A stretch of DNA of 64,000 bases, from positions 128,267-192,266 of the forward strand of contig CALUCD010000006.1 of the NCBI GenBank assembly GCA_943914465.1. The letters run 5' to 3'. Positions 43,673 to 52,958 of this stretch are shown here, in pieces (the stretch's first letter is position 1; each line of letters opens with the position of its first letter). The position numbers and the translations under genes were made by a program. Below the pieces are notes generated by a model, which was given only the letters and a program-made list of their open reading frames with translations, did no database searches and was not told where the DNA came from. The DNA is from an uncultured Corynebacterium sp. Lineage in GTDB: Bacteria > Actinomycetota > Actinomycetes > Mycobacteriales > Mycobacteriaceae.

Positions 43673-44965
43673 GTGTCTGAAGACCTCCGTTACCAGGATC
43701 TTGCGACGTACGACCCTGATATTCATGCGGCGATCGTGGCCGAATTAGACCGCCAGCGCAGCACGTTAGAGATGATCGCCTCGGAAAATTTCGTGCCCCG
43801 CTCGGTTCTCCAGGCGCAGGGATCGGTCTTTACGAACAAATATGCCGAGGGCTATCCGGGCCGGCGATACTACGGCGGTTGTGAGCCGTCTGACGTTGTT
43901 GAAGACCTAGCTCGTGAGCGCGCGAAGTCGGTGTTTGGTGCGCAGTTCGCGAACGTTCAACCGCATTCAGGTGCGCAAGCGAACGCGGCTGTGCTCATGG
44001 CTCTTGCGGAGCCGGGCGACACCATTTTGGGATTGTCGCTGGCCCATGGGGGCCACCTGACACATGGGATGAAGATCAACTTCTCAGGGCGGCTTTACAA
44101 TGTCGCGGCGTACGAAGTGGAGCCCGATACGCATACGATTAACATGGACAAGCTGCGCGAGCAGGCAAAAGCAGTCAAACCTAAGGTGATCATCGCGGGG
44201 TGGTCTGCGTACTCGCGCCACCAGGACTTTGAAACGTTCCGAGCTATCGCAGATGAGGTCGGCGCATACCTGTGGGTCGATATGGCCCACTTTGCTGGGC
44301 TTGTCGCCGCTGGGCTGCATCCATCGCCCGTGCCTCATGCTCATGTTTGCTCGTCAACGGTGCACAAGACCCTCGGCGGACCTCGATCCGGCTTCATTCT
44401 TACGAACGACGAAGCGTTGTATAAAAAGCTCAACTCGGCTGTCTTCCCTGGCCAACAGGGGGGCCCGCTCATGCATGTGATTGCGGCGAAAGCAACGGCC
44501 TTCAAGATCGCCGCATCAGAGGAGTTCAAAGACCGGCAGCAGCGGACGCTTGATGGGGCACGAATCCTCGCCGAGCGTCTTACCCAGCAAGACGCACGGG
44601 ATGCCGGTGTTGACGTGGTTTCGGGCGGGACCGACGTCCACCTCGTTTTGGTTGACCTTCGCAACTCGGAAATGGACGGGCAGCAGGCCGAAGACCGGCT
44701 GCATGCTGCGGGAATTACAGTCAACCGGAACGCGGTTCCGTTCGACCCTCGCCCGCCGGCGGTCACCTCGGGTCTGCGGATTGGCACCTCGGCAGTGGCC
44801 ACGCGAGGCTTTGTTGAGAACGATTTCCGGGAGGTTTCGGAGATCATTGCCGGGTGCCTGATCAGCCAGGACGAGGCTGATCTTCCAGCCCTCCGGCAGC
44901 GAGCTGCCGCGTTAGGAGAGAAGCACCCGCTCTACCCGGGTCTTGAGGACTGGAAACTGATGTAG
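43673..44965 (+). CDS. glyA: Serine hydroxymethyltransferase
   Basis: GlyA interconverts serine and glycine and charges tetrahydrofolate. The 430-residue enzyme has SENFVPRSVLQAQGS, NKYAEGYPGRRYYGG, the PLP-lysine motif SSTVHKTLGGPRSGF and VNRNAVPFDPRPPAVTSGLR. GTG 43673, with AAAGGA upstream, gives the same N-terminal layout as corynebacterial GlyA. The open frame continues far upstream, across the coaA start region, without similarity. Confidence 0.96.
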   Translation: MSEDLRYQDLATYDPDIHAAIVAELDRQRSTLEMIASENFVPRSVLQAQGSVFTNKYAEGYPGRRYYGGCEPSDVVEDLARERAKSVFGAQFANVQPHSGAQANAAVLMALAEPGDTILGLSLAHGGHLTHGMKINFSGRLYNVAAYEVEPDTHTINMDKLREQAKAVKPKVIIAGWSAYSRHQDFETFRAIADEVGAYLWVDMAHFAGLVAAGLHPSPVPHAHVCSSTVHKTLGGPRSGFILTNDEALYKKLNSAVFPGQQGGPLMHVIAAKATAFKIAASEEFKDRQQRTLDGARILAERLTQQDARDAGVDVVSGGTDVHLVLVDLRNSEMDGQQAEDRLHAAGITVNRNAVPFDPRPPAVTSGLRIGTSAVATRGFVENDFREVSEIIAGCLISQDEADLPALRQRAAALGEKHPLYPGLEDWKLM

Positions 44966-45086
44966 GGTGGTGACGCTTGCCGTGTTTGCTACCAATTCGT
45001 ATGAATGGCACCTGGTAAAGGCAACCTAATTTCAGGCAGGAAAACCCTAGAAGGGGGCATAATCAGCGTAGCCTCACCCGTTACTG

Positions 45087-45117
45087 ACACCCCCCGTTCG
45101 GGTGTATATGACACCCG
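45087..45117. promoter_or_regulatory. Two mutually exclusive hairpins before an LGFP-like lipoprotein gene
   Basis: GGGTGT at 45100-45105 can pair either with ACACCC at 45087-45092 or, extended to CGGGTGT, with ACACCCG at 45111-45117. The second is a perfect 7-bp stem with a 5-base loop. It lies 65 bases before the gene start and 120 bases after glyA. It may be an operator palindrome, a leader switch or part of the glyA end. Confidence 0.45.
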
Positions 45118-45181
45118 TCAACGAGACTGAGGGTGCATAATAGGCAACGGTCGAAAAATAGGACAGAAAGGTATTACTAAG

Positions 45182-45799
45182 ATGCTTAACCGCAAGTTCG
45201 CAGCATCGGCTGCCGCCCTCGCCCTCGCTGGCGGGTTGGTCGCCTGCTCCAACACCGGTACGACCACCACCAGCACCTCCAAGGAGACCGCCACCGCGAC
45301 GGACACCGTAAAGGAAACCGCCAAGGATTCAGAGAAGTCCGGCAAGACCGCGACTGAGACGGTGACCTCCACCAAGAAGAAGGGTGACGCTGCCGAGGGT
45401 ACTGACGCAACCACTGAGCTTGCACTGTCTAGCGGTGAGACCACTCTGGTTCCTGAGGGTGCTGCCAGCGCGGCATCGCAGTTCGCTCAGCCCGACTGGG
45501 GTGAGCCGGTGTCCGTCGAAGAGGTCGACGGCGGCTGGATCATCTCCTACGACGGTGAGCACTACGTAGCCTGGAACGAGAACACCGGCGGCGCTCCGAT
45601 CTGGGGTGAGATCGCTAAGACCTGGATCAATGATGTCCGCGACGCTCGCAGCGTTGGCTTCCCGATGGCTGCTGAGACGCCGAACCCGAGCACTCCTGGC
45701 TGGACCCAGCAGTTCGAAGAGGGCACCATCGAGTGGACTCGCGAAGATGGCGATGAGTCTCCGTTCGGCGCCATCATCGAAAAGAGCGGCAACAACTAA
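45182..45799 (+). CDS. Secreted lipoprotein with LGFP-like repeat
   Basis: The 205-residue protein has a lipoprotein signal (LALAGGLVAC, Cys near residue 22) and a low-complexity Thr/Lys/Glu/Ala-rich linker to about residue 85. Its C-terminal domain includes VGFPMAAETPNPSTPG then WTQQFEEGTIEW, which resembles an LGFP repeat, a module of cell-wall-associated corynebacterial proteins. The ATG at 45182 follows AGAAAGG. A strong terminator follows, so it is a single-gene unit on the right side. Confidence 0.75.
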   Translation: MLNRKFAASAAALALAGGLVACSNTGTTTTSTSKETATATDTVKETAKDSEKSGKTATETVTSTKKKGDAAEGTDATTELALSSGETTLVPEGAASAASQFAQPDWGEPVSVEEVDGGWIISYDGEHYVAWNENTGGAPIWGEIAKTWINDVRDARSVGFPMAAETPNPSTPGWTQQFEEGTIEWTREDGDESPFGAIIEKSGNN

Positions 45800-45817
45800 T
45801 TTCGACCACAACCGCTT

Positions 45818-45848
45818 AAACCCTGCCCAGCAATGGGCAGGGTTTTTT
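45818..45848 (+). terminator. Rho-independent terminator
   Basis: AAACCCTGCCCA and TGGGCAGGGTTT form a 12-bp stem with a 4-base loop, followed by a run of T residues. It ends the lipoprotein transcript. Confidence 0.93.
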
Positions 45849-45904
45849 GTTCTCCTCAAAAAGCTTGGTTGCATCCAGCGGCCGTCGTAGACACAATGTG
45901 GCGA

Positions 45905-46429
45905 ATGAACGAATCTCGCTTTCACATCCGTCCGATCCGCGAATCTGACTACGCGCAAGTTCGTGCCATCTACGAGATTGGGCTGAGCACCGGTCACGCT
46001 TCCTATGAAACCCGTGGACAGACCTGGGGCGAGTTCTGCCGTAACAAGATCATGGAAACGGTTTTCGTCGCCGTCGATAACCGCGATGACGAGCGTGTGC
46101 TTGGATGGGTTGCAGCGGCTAAGGCGTCGTCGCGAAGCGTGTTCCATGGTGTCGTCGAAGACTCCATCTACACCCACCCAGATGGCAGAGGAATGGGCCT
46201 TTCCGGAGCACTGCTCGACACCCTTATTCAGACGTGCACCCAATTGGATAAGTGGTCGATCCATTCGTGGATCTTCCCGGAGAATGAAGGCTCGGCGGGG
46301 TTGCATAGGTCGCGCGGGTTTGAAAAGGTTGGCACCTTTCACAACATGGCGAAGATGACCTATGGCGAACAGGAAGGGCAGTGGCGCGACTGTGACATCT
46401 ATGAACTGCTGCTGCCCATGGCACGTTAG
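45905..46429 (+). CDS. GNAT N-acetyltransferase, phosphinothricin acetyltransferase-like
   Basis: The 174-residue protein has the GNAT fold pattern with IRPIRESDYAQVRAIYEIGL, FVAVDNRDDERVLGWVAAAK, the acetyl-CoA segment DGRGMGLSGALLDTLI and a C-terminal HRSRGFEKVGTFHNMAKM, as in PAT/bar-like acetyltransferases. Substrate is unknown. ATG 45905 or 45896 could start it; neither has a strong ribosome site. Confidence 0.82.
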   Translation: MNESRFHIRPIRESDYAQVRAIYEIGLSTGHASYETRGQTWGEFCRNKIMETVFVAVDNRDDERVLGWVAAAKASSRSVFHGVVEDSIYTHPDGRGMGLSGALLDTLIQTCTQLDKWSIHSWIFPENEGSAGLHRSRGFEKVGTFHNMAKMTYGEQEGQWRDCDIYELLLPMAR

Positions 46430-46441
46430 AACGAAGGCCGG

Positions 46442-47992
46442 CTATTCGACGTCTTCTTTGAGTTTTTCCTCCCGCACCGGAAGCAGCAACGCCAACGCCA
46501 ACACCGCAAGGGGGACCATGAGCAGAAACACGGGTGTGAGCCCGTCGTTGTAGCTTGTCAATACCACCTCGCGCAGCGGGCCCGGCAGCTGAGAGACCAG
46601 ATCCGGTGTGAGGCTGTTCGCCCCGTCGCTCGCGAACGTGTCGGCGTATTCGGCAGCTTCAGGGCCCATCTGCGCCAACGCCTCCGGCATGCGCTCTTCC
46701 AGTCGGCTTCGCATCCCGTGGATGAATAACGAGCCTGACAGGGACGCTCCGATTGCGGAGCCGATCTGGCGGAAGAAGTTGTTCGTAGACGTAGCAGTGC
46801 CAACGCGAGAAATCGGGAAGGAGTTTTGCACGATGAGGACGAGCACTTGCATGACAAGACCAAGGCCGAACCCGAAGACGAACATGTAGATGCCCAAAGT
46901 AGTCAACGGGGTAGTGGCTTCCAGCGTTGAAAATAGGTACAACCCGACCGCGGTTATCCCCATGCCGATCAGGGGGTAGGCCTTGTAGCGGCCCGTGCGT
47001 GCAATGATGAAGCCCACACCCATACCGGTCAGGAGAAGGCCAAGCACCATGGGCAGCATCATCAAACCAGCCTGGGTCGGGGAAAGTTCATGCACCATCT
47101 GGAGGTAGGTCGGCAGGTACGCCAGCGCTGACGTCATCGCAAAACCGAGAATCGTTCCCGCAGCCGTGGTCAAAACCATATTTCGGTTAGTGAACAGCGT
47201 CATCGGAATCAATGGGCTGCTCGCTCGCAATTCGACAACGACGAACGCCACTGCGCTCACAAGCGCCAACACGCTCGTTGTGATGATGGTGGGGGAGCTC
47301 CACTCGTATTGCGTGCCACCCCACGTGGTGGTGAGGATGAGCGAGGACGTGGCAACCACCATCAGTGCCGTTCCAATCCAGTCCACATCCATCTGCTCGA
47401 CGGAGCCGCGGCGCAACTTGAGCACCAGCGCAGACACGGTCATCGCCAACAAACCCAGCGGGATATTCATCCACAGCGCCCAACGCCAACCCGGGCCGTC
47501 TGTGAACCAGCCACCCAAAACCGGTCCCAGGACTGAAGACACACCGAAAACGCCCCCCATCACCCCCATGTATTTGCCGCGTTCCCGCGCGGGCACGACC
47601 TCAGCGATGATGGACTGGGAGTTGACCATCATGCCTCCGGCGCCGAGGCCCTGGACTGCGCGCCCAAGGATGAGAAGCTCCATTGAGTTCGCGAACCCGC
47701 CAAGCGCCGAGCCAATAACGAAGGCGGCGATCCCTCCGATATAGAGCCATTTTCGCCCTAAGGCGTCGCCCAGCTTGCCGTTGACCGGCATCGCAATGGT
47801 CATAGTGAGCAGGAAGGCTGAAATGACCCAGCTCATGTGCTCGACACCACCGAGCTCTCCCACGATTGTCGGCAGCGCGGTAGAAAAGATCATCTGGCCA
47901 AGCGAGCTCATCAACATGGTGGTGAGCAAGGCTGCGAAAACCAAGCCAACGTTGGGGGCACCTCCCGAGGAGGCGTTATCTTCATTTTGCAC
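46442..47992 (-). CDS. Drug:H+ antiporter of the DHA2 (EmrB/QacA) family
   Basis: The protein of about 516 residues has fourteen predicted membrane helices and DHA2 signatures: STALPTIVGELGGVEHMSWV, GKLGDALGRKWLYIGGIAAF and GRAVQGLGAGGMMVNSQSI. It probably exports amphipathic drugs. The start is uncertain: GTG 47992 or TTG 48001 are both possible, and neither has a strong ribosome site. It converges on the acetyltransferase gene, 12 bases apart. Confidence 0.85.
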   Translation of the reverse strand: MQNEDNASSGGAPNVGLVFAALLTTMLMSSLGQMIFSTALPTIVGELGGVEHMSWVISAFLLTMTIAMPVNGKLGDALGRKWLYIGGIAAFVIGSALGGFANSMELLILGRAVQGLGAGGMMVNSQSIIAEVVPARERGKYMGVMGGVFGVSSVLGPVLGGWFTDGPGWRWALWMNIPLGLLAMTVSALVLKLRRGSVEQMDVDWIGTALMVVATSSLILTTTWGGTQYEWSSPTIITTSVLALVSAVAFVVVELRASSPLIPMTLFTNRNMVLTTAAGTILGFAMTSALAYLPTYLQMVHELSPTQAGLMMLPMVLGLLLTGMGVGFIIARTGRYKAYPLIGMGITAVGLYLFSTLEATTPLTTLGIYMFVFGFGLGLVMQVLVLIVQNSFPISRVGTATSTNNFFRQIGSAIGASLSGSLFIHGMRSRLEERMPEALAQMGPEAAEYADTFASDGANSLTPDLVSQLPGPLREVVLTSYNDGLTPVFLLMVPLAVLALALLLPVREEKLKEDVE

Positions 47993-48035
47993 GGGGCGCA
48001 ATGTTACACCCGCCGATGAACGGCGCAAGTTCCCC

Positions 48036-48554
48036 TTATTCGGGCACGCCGGCAGACAACGTCCCTGCGACCACAGGGGTGTCATCTTCGAGGTAGGTCA
48101 ACTCCACCAAGCCGTCGGTCGTTGTCTCGATAGCCCAGATGCCTGTGCGTCCGGGAGTGGTGTTGCAGTCGCGGGTGATCGGCAGGTTGGTTAAGGATGC
48201 GTCAACAAGCGTGGTGCAACCAGATTCCGGGTATGTGATGGCCGCGGTACCTCCTCCAAAAGTAGCGACAGCCACCCACGAATCCTTGCGTGCGTTCGGA
48301 TCGAGGCTCGTGAGTGTGCCGGTGTAGGTGCCGGCAGGCGCCAGATCCCCGGGGGTTTTGTCAGTGGGCCGCGGTTGGGCGGTCACCGTGACGGTCGCTG
48401 GTGATTGCGGCTCGTGCCGTTCGGGCTGAGCTGACCACCAGGCTCCCGCCAGCGCGATGAGTATGAGTGCGACTGCGAGCGCTCCCACTCCCGCCGCGAT
48501 CCATGGTTTATTCGGCCCGCCAGCGGTGCGAAGCTCGCTAAAAGAATCAGCCAT
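48036..48554 (-). CDS. Membrane-anchored protein, unknown function
   Basis: The 172-residue protein has a short cytoplasmic N-terminus and one membrane helix (WIAAGVGALAVALILIALAG, about residues 18-37). A Pro/Thr-rich linker and an extracytoplasmic beta-rich domain with two cysteines (ESGCTT and TRDCNT) follow. I do not recognise the family. The ATG at 48554 is used. It is 44 bases upstream of the DHA2 transporter and may share a transcript with it. Confidence 0.65.
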   Translation of the reverse strand: MADSFSELRTAGGPNKPWIAAGVGALAVALILIALAGAWWSAQPERHEPQSPATVTVTAQPRPTDKTPGDLAPAGTYTGTLTSLDPNARKDSWVAVATFGGGTAAITYPESGCTTLVDASLTNLPITRDCNTTPGRTGIWAIETTTDGLVELTYLEDDTPVVAGTLSAGVPE

Positions 48555-48559
48555 ATAAA

Positions 48560-48598
48560 CAATCCCCAGTTCCAACACGCAGATGGTACCGGGGATTG
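48560..48598 (-). terminator. Probable fumC terminator
   Basis: CAATCCCC and GGGGATTG form an 8-bp stem with a 23-base loop, followed on the minus strand by TTTATAT. It lies 39 bases past the fumC stop and just before the next gene start. Confidence 0.55.
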
Positions 48599-48636
48599 AT
48601 GGTAGCGCTTCGAGCGCTCAGCTGGGTAGGCGCAGG

Positions 48637-50037
48637 TTAGCCGCGGTCGGTGTTCGCCATAGAGAGTACGTTGAGGCGCTTATCTAGCTCCTCCTCAGTA
48701 AGCTGAGCGCCGTCGACAAAGCCAAGGTCGATCGTTGCCTGACGGATGGTGATCCCTTCCTTGACCGCGTGTTTAGCGATCTTCGCGGCATTCTCGTAGC
48801 CGATCGCGGAGTTAAGCGGAGTCACAATAGATGGCGACGACTCGGCCAAGGTGCGCATCCGCTCCTCGTTCGGCTCAATCCCGTCGACCAAACGGGTCGC
48901 GAATTGGCGCGCGGTGTTGGCCAACAACCGAGCCGACTCGAGCACGTTGCGCGCCATCACGGGGATGAAGACGTTCAGTTCAAACTGGCCCTGGGTGCCC
49001 GCGAACGCGACCGCTGCGTCATTGCCGATGACCTGGGCAGAAACCTGCGTGGCAGTCTCACACAGCACCGGATTGACTTTGCCCGGCATGATTGAGGAGC
49101 CTGGTTGCAGGTCTGGGAGGTGAATCTCGCCAATTCCGGCAAGCGGACCCGAACCCATCAGGCGGATGTCATTAGCGATCTTGTAGAGCGAAACCGCCAC
49201 CGAGCGCATGGCGCCGGAAAACTCGACCAGCCCGTCGCGGTTGGCCTGGGCTTCGAAATGGTTCTTCGCCTCGGAGAGCTGCTCGACGCCAGAAAGCTTT
49301 TTCAGCTCATCGGTTACCCGTGCACCGAACTCGGCGGGGGTATTAATCCCGGTGCCGACTGCGGTCCCGCCGATAGCGAGCTCACCGAGGTGCAGGAGGG
49401 TGTTTTCCACCCGCTCGATGCTCAACTCAATTTGGCGGGCGTAGCCCGAGAATTCCTGCCCGAGCGTGACCGGCGTTGCGTCCATGAGGTGCGTACGCCC
49501 GGATTTGACGACTTCTTTCCAATCGTTGGCTTTGCGGTCCAGGGACCCGTGCAGCTCTTTCAGCGCTGGAATAAGGTCATTGACCGCAGCCTCGGTGGCG
49601 GCAACGTGAGTAGCCGTCGGGAATGTGTCGTTTGAAGACTGCCCCATGTTGACATCGTCGTTCGGATGAACCTCCACACCGTTTGCTTTCGCAATCGATG
49701 CGATGACCTCATTGGTGTTCATGTTTGAGGATGTACCAGAGCCGGTTTGAAACACGTCAATGGGGAACTGGTCATCGTGCTTGCCGTCGGCGATCTCTTT
49801 CGCAGCGGCAATGATCGCGTCAGCCTTCTGCGCATCAAGGTTGCCTAGATCTTTGTTCACCTGCGCGCATGCCGCCTTGAGTAGGCCAAGTGCACGAATC
49901 TGCTGCGTTTCCAACCCGCGCCCGGAGATAGGAAAGTTCTCCACTGCGCGCTGGGTCTGAGCGCGCCACAGCGCGTCAACGGGAACCTTGACCTCGCCCA
50001 TCGTGTCGTGCTCGATGCGGTATTCCTGTTCAGCCAT
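48637..50037 (-). CDS. fumC: Fumarate hydratase, class II
   Basis: This oxygen-stable TCA-cycle fumarase has 466 residues. It includes QTGSGTSSNMNTNEVIASIA, VHPNDDVNMGQSSNDTFPTA and the signature GSSIMPGKVNPVLCE. The start MAEQEYRIEHDTMG at 50037 follows a GGATGGAG site. Length is normal. It is followed by a hairpin and lies beside glpX, as in other corynebacteria. Confidence 0.97.
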   Translation of the reverse strand: MAEQEYRIEHDTMGEVKVPVDALWRAQTQRAVENFPISGRGLETQQIRALGLLKAACAQVNKDLGNLDAQKADAIIAAAKEIADGKHDDQFPIDVFQTGSGTSSNMNTNEVIASIAKANGVEVHPNDDVNMGQSSNDTFPTATHVAATEAAVNDLIPALKELHGSLDRKANDWKEVVKSGRTHLMDATPVTLGQEFSGYARQIELSIERVENTLLHLGELAIGGTAVGTGINTPAEFGARVTDELKKLSGVEQLSEAKNHFEAQANRDGLVEFSGAMRSVAVSLYKIANDIRLMGSGPLAGIGEIHLPDLQPGSSIMPGKVNPVLCETATQVSAQVIGNDAAVAFAGTQGQFELNVFIPVMARNVLESARLLANTARQFATRLVDGIEPNEERMRTLAESSPSIVTPLNSAIGYENAAKIAKHAVKEGITIRQATIDLGFVDGAQLTEEELDKRLNVLSMANTDRG

Positions 50038-50134
50038 AGTCTCCATCCTTGTTTAAGATCCCTGTTTTAGATCCTTGTTGAGTTGAAATGAGGGGCAAAT
50101 ACTCTTCGCGTGCGCCGGGGGATCAGTCCTGCGG

Positions 50135-51136
50135 CTAGGAGTAATCAATCACCGAATATTCCTGCAGCTTGGCGAGCTGATGGAGCGATTCGACGTAGCG
50201 CACGGTGCCGGACTTCGAACGCATCACCAGGGAGCGCGTGGTCGCACCATTTTTGCGGTATGACACGCCACGCAGCATGTCACCATTGGTCACACCCGTC
50301 GCCGCAAAGTAGCAGTTGTCAGAGGTGACAAGGTCATTCAGACCGAGCACGCGATCTAGGTCATGGCCGGCGGCAATGACCTTTTCGCGCTCTTCGTCGC
50401 TCTGGGGCGCGAGCATGCCTTGGATTTCACCACCCAGGCATTTGAGTGCGCACGCGGTAACAACGCCCTCAGGAGTACCGCCAATGCCCATCGCCATGTC
50501 GATCGAGTTCGTATCTTGGGCAGCAGCGATGGCGCCTGCAACGTCACCATCCATAATGAAACGCACTTTCGCACCCGCGTTGCGGATGTCGTCAACCAGC
50601 TGCGCATGCCGGGGGCGGTCGAGGACCACTACCGTGACGTCCGCTGGGCGTATGCCCTTCGCGTTTGCCACCGCCTCAATGTTCGCAGCGACCGGAGCAG
50701 TGATGTCGATGCTTCCAGCTGCTTCAGGGCCGACAGCAATTTTGTTCATGTAGTACGCATCGGTGGGGTTGAACATCGCCCCCCGATCAGCAGCAGCAAT
50801 AACCGAGATGGCGTTTGGGCGTCCCTCTGCCATCAGCCGAGTCCCGTCCACCGGGTCCACAGCCAGGTCGACCTGAGCTCCGCTACCATTGCCCACCGAC
50901 TCACCGTTGTACAGCATCGGGGCTTCGTCTTTTTCTCCTTCCCCGATGACGATGACTCCATCCATGTTGACGGAGTTGATCATCTTGCGCATCGCGTCTA
51001 CCGCTGCACCATCGCCTTCGTTCTTCTTCCCACGGCCGACCCAGCGGCCGGAAGCGAGTGCAGCCGCCTCGGTAACGCGGACAAGCTCCATCGCGAGGTT
51101 GCGGTCCGGGAAGTAATCGGTTGTCGATTCAGTCAT
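50135..51136 (-). CDS. glpX: Fructose-1,6-bisphosphatase, class II (GlpX)
   Basis: GlpX performs the key gluconeogenic dephosphorylation of fructose 1,6-bisphosphate. The 333-residue protein has PDRNLAMELVRVTEAAALAS, VIGEGEKDEAPMLYNGE, DLAVDPVDGTRLMAEGRPN and GGTPEGVVTACALKC. The start MTESTTDYFPDRN at 51136 matches other GlpX proteins; in-frame codons up to 51202 look unused. Its upstream region also holds the terminator of the next gene. Confidence 0.96.
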   Translation of the reverse strand: MTESTTDYFPDRNLAMELVRVTEAAALASGRWVGRGKKNEGDGAAVDAMRKMINSVNMDGVIVIGEGEKDEAPMLYNGESVGNGSGAQVDLAVDPVDGTRLMAEGRPNAISVIAAADRGAMFNPTDAYYMNKIAVGPEAAGSIDITAPVAANIEAVANAKGIRPADVTVVVLDRPRHAQLVDDIRNAGAKVRFIMDGDVAGAIAAAQDTNSIDMAMGIGGTPEGVVTACALKCLGGEIQGMLAPQSDEEREKVIAAGHDLDRVLGLNDLVTSDNCYFAATGVTNGDMLRGVSYRKNGATTRSLVMRSKSGTVRYVESLHQLAKLQEYSVIDYS

Positions 51137-51337
51137 GGAATTTATGGCCTCCTCAGGGGCGGTGTGGGCTGTAGCTGAGCTCATACGTGCCGTCGGTAAC
51201 ACGGTGGAGTACCTGCACCGTGTACACCGGGCGGAGTATGGATCTATTTTGACACTTCCCAGGGGCTGGCATGCGTGTTTCTACACCTTAAAAGGGGAGC
51301 AATAGTGGGGATGAAGCCCAGTAGTGAAACAGAAAGA

Positions 51338-51407
51338 AGTGGTCATCCGCCTGGTAGAGGTTACGGCCAGAGTGCTTTATGCGCCTCTGGCCTTGCGGAT
51401 GACCACT
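51338..51407 (-). terminator. Large nested hairpin after the mycolyltransferase gene
   Basis: AGTGGTCATCCGC and GCGGATGACCACT form a 13-bp outer stem, and GGCCAGAG with CTCTGGCC form an 8-bp inner stem. Read on the minus strand it lies 26 bases past the mycolyltransferase stop and is followed by a T-rich tract (TCTTTCTGTTT). Confidence 0.8.
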
Positions 51408-51433
51408 CCTTTAAGGGGGTCCCTGTGGTGCTG

Positions 51434-52813
51434 CTAGTACAGGGCAGGCTTGATGTGGTTCCAAGCCGGCTCGAGCTCAACCCGGAAGGTATCCCAGTTG
51501 TGGGTTCCGCGGTCGCGGAAATTGACTTTCTGGTGGGACATGCCCGCTCTCCTCATACTTTTGTCCAGGTCGCGGGTGCACTGGTAGGTGCTTGCCTCCA
51601 TAGCGGAGCCCATGGCGAGGCCACGCAGGGGAGTATCGGAGTAGTACTGTTCCAAAAAGAGTGCGCCAGTCGCAGAAGAAAGGTAAACAGCCTGGTTGCG
51701 CAAGCCTTCAGGATTCAACACAACATCATGACGACGCCACTCAGGACCGCCGATCGGGCCCCAGAGATTCTCGGCTTTTGCCCCGCGGGTGTCGGCGATA
51801 AACATTGCCGCCTGGCCGCCAACCGGATCCATAGTGGAGTAGCAGCCTGAGATACCGAACACGGCGTTGAACTTGTCAGGGTGCTGGTTCGCGAGGTGCA
51901 TCGCGCCGGTTGCACCCATGGAAAGTCCGCCAATCCCATGCTTGCCGTTAGAGTTAATCGACGGCTCAGCGTCAAGCAAGGGGAGAAGCTCAGTGGCAAT
52001 GAATGTCTCCCACTTTTGGCGGCCCATCACTGGGTCATCATTAACCCAATCGGAGTATAAAGTTGCCTCAGCATCAACCGGGAAGACCGCGGTAACGTTC
52101 TCGTCGCCGAGCACCCGGTCAAAGTCGCCGCCGTTGGCCACCCTGAGCCAGCCAGTAGTGCCAGGAGCGGGCAGGCCGTCGAGCATGAAGAGAATCGGAG
52201 CCGGACCAGCGTCCGGTTTCGGCAGGCGCACGTCGACAGTCATGATGCGGCCCATCGACGGGGACGATACGGCCCAGCGCTCAAGGCGGCGCCCCTCCGG
52301 GTCGGGATAGGCCGACGGAGCTACCTCGCGCGAAAGCAGCTGTACCTCATTAATTGACTCATCCACCGGGTAGGGGAAGTTAATCGGCGGGCCGTAGTAG
52401 TCCCTACCCAGGTTGAACATAGAGTTTCCGGACACGCCCAGTAGTCCAAGGAGGCCGAGGATGCCACTGGACAAAGACGGCAGCTGACTGAGCTCATACA
52501 CCAGCCTGCGAAGCGATTCTTCGTTGTTGGGATCCCGGAAATCCGTTCCGGGGCTCCTTTCCGGTGCGCGGGGCTGAGGTTGCGCCCCATCTGCGGGTGC
52601 GTTGTCACCGGTTTCAGCCTGGTCTTCTTCAAGGGCGGTGGCCAGGTCATCGAGGAATCGTGGGTCCATGGCGTTTTCGGCGGGATCCTCGATCCACGCT
52701 TCACCGTCACGAGCTTGGGCGTTTGCTGGGCAATAACTAAGCGACGATAGCGATAACGCGATCGCGGTTGCGATGGCTATCGTTTGTGAACGCGGTTTTC
52801 TCATGAGAATCAT
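51434..52813 (-). CDS. Secreted mycolyltransferase / antigen 85-type esterase
   Basis: The protein of about 459 residues would transfer mycolates in the outer envelope. It has a signal peptide ending near ANAQA (about residue 33) and an unusual 130-residue acidic and hydrophobic N-terminal part. An antigen 85-like alpha/beta-hydrolase domain follows, with ILFMLDGLPAPGTTGWL, the serine motif IGGLSMGATGAMHLA near residue 298 and the C-terminal histidine in RDRGTHNWDTF. ATG 52813 or 52804 may start it. It supports a mycolate-bearing host. Confidence 0.87.
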   Translation of the reverse strand: MILMRKPRSQTIAIATAIALSLSSLSYCPANAQARDGEAWIEDPAENAMDPRFLDDLATALEEDQAETGDNAPADGAQPQPRAPERSPGTDFRDPNNEESLRRLVYELSQLPSLSSGILGLLGLLGVSGNSMFNLGRDYYGPPINFPYPVDESINEVQLLSREVAPSAYPDPEGRRLERWAVSSPSMGRIMTVDVRLPKPDAGPAPILFMLDGLPAPGTTGWLRVANGGDFDRVLGDENVTAVFPVDAEATLYSDWVNDDPVMGRQKWETFIATELLPLLDAEPSINSNGKHGIGGLSMGATGAMHLANQHPDKFNAVFGISGCYSTMDPVGGQAAMFIADTRGAKAENLWGPIGGPEWRRHDVVLNPEGLRNQAVYLSSATGALFLEQYYSDTPLRGLAMGSAMEASTYQCTRDLDKSMRRAGMSHQKVNFRDRGTHNWDTFRVELEPAWNHIKPALY

Positions 52814-52958
52814 ATTATGGGCTCGCTATAGGAAATATGTAAATTCCGCAGAATTAAAGTACTTATTGTTAAAGAACCGAGAGATGCCTGAACGCGTTGC
52901 AGGCACAGGTCATGCTCCCTAAGCCAACTCAAGGTTGGCGCATGGGATACTGGATCGC

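Noticed and set aside
45329..46342. Minus-strand 337-codon frame over the lipoprotein and acetyltransferase genes
   Set aside because: Crosses a strong terminator and two confident genes; a shadow frame.
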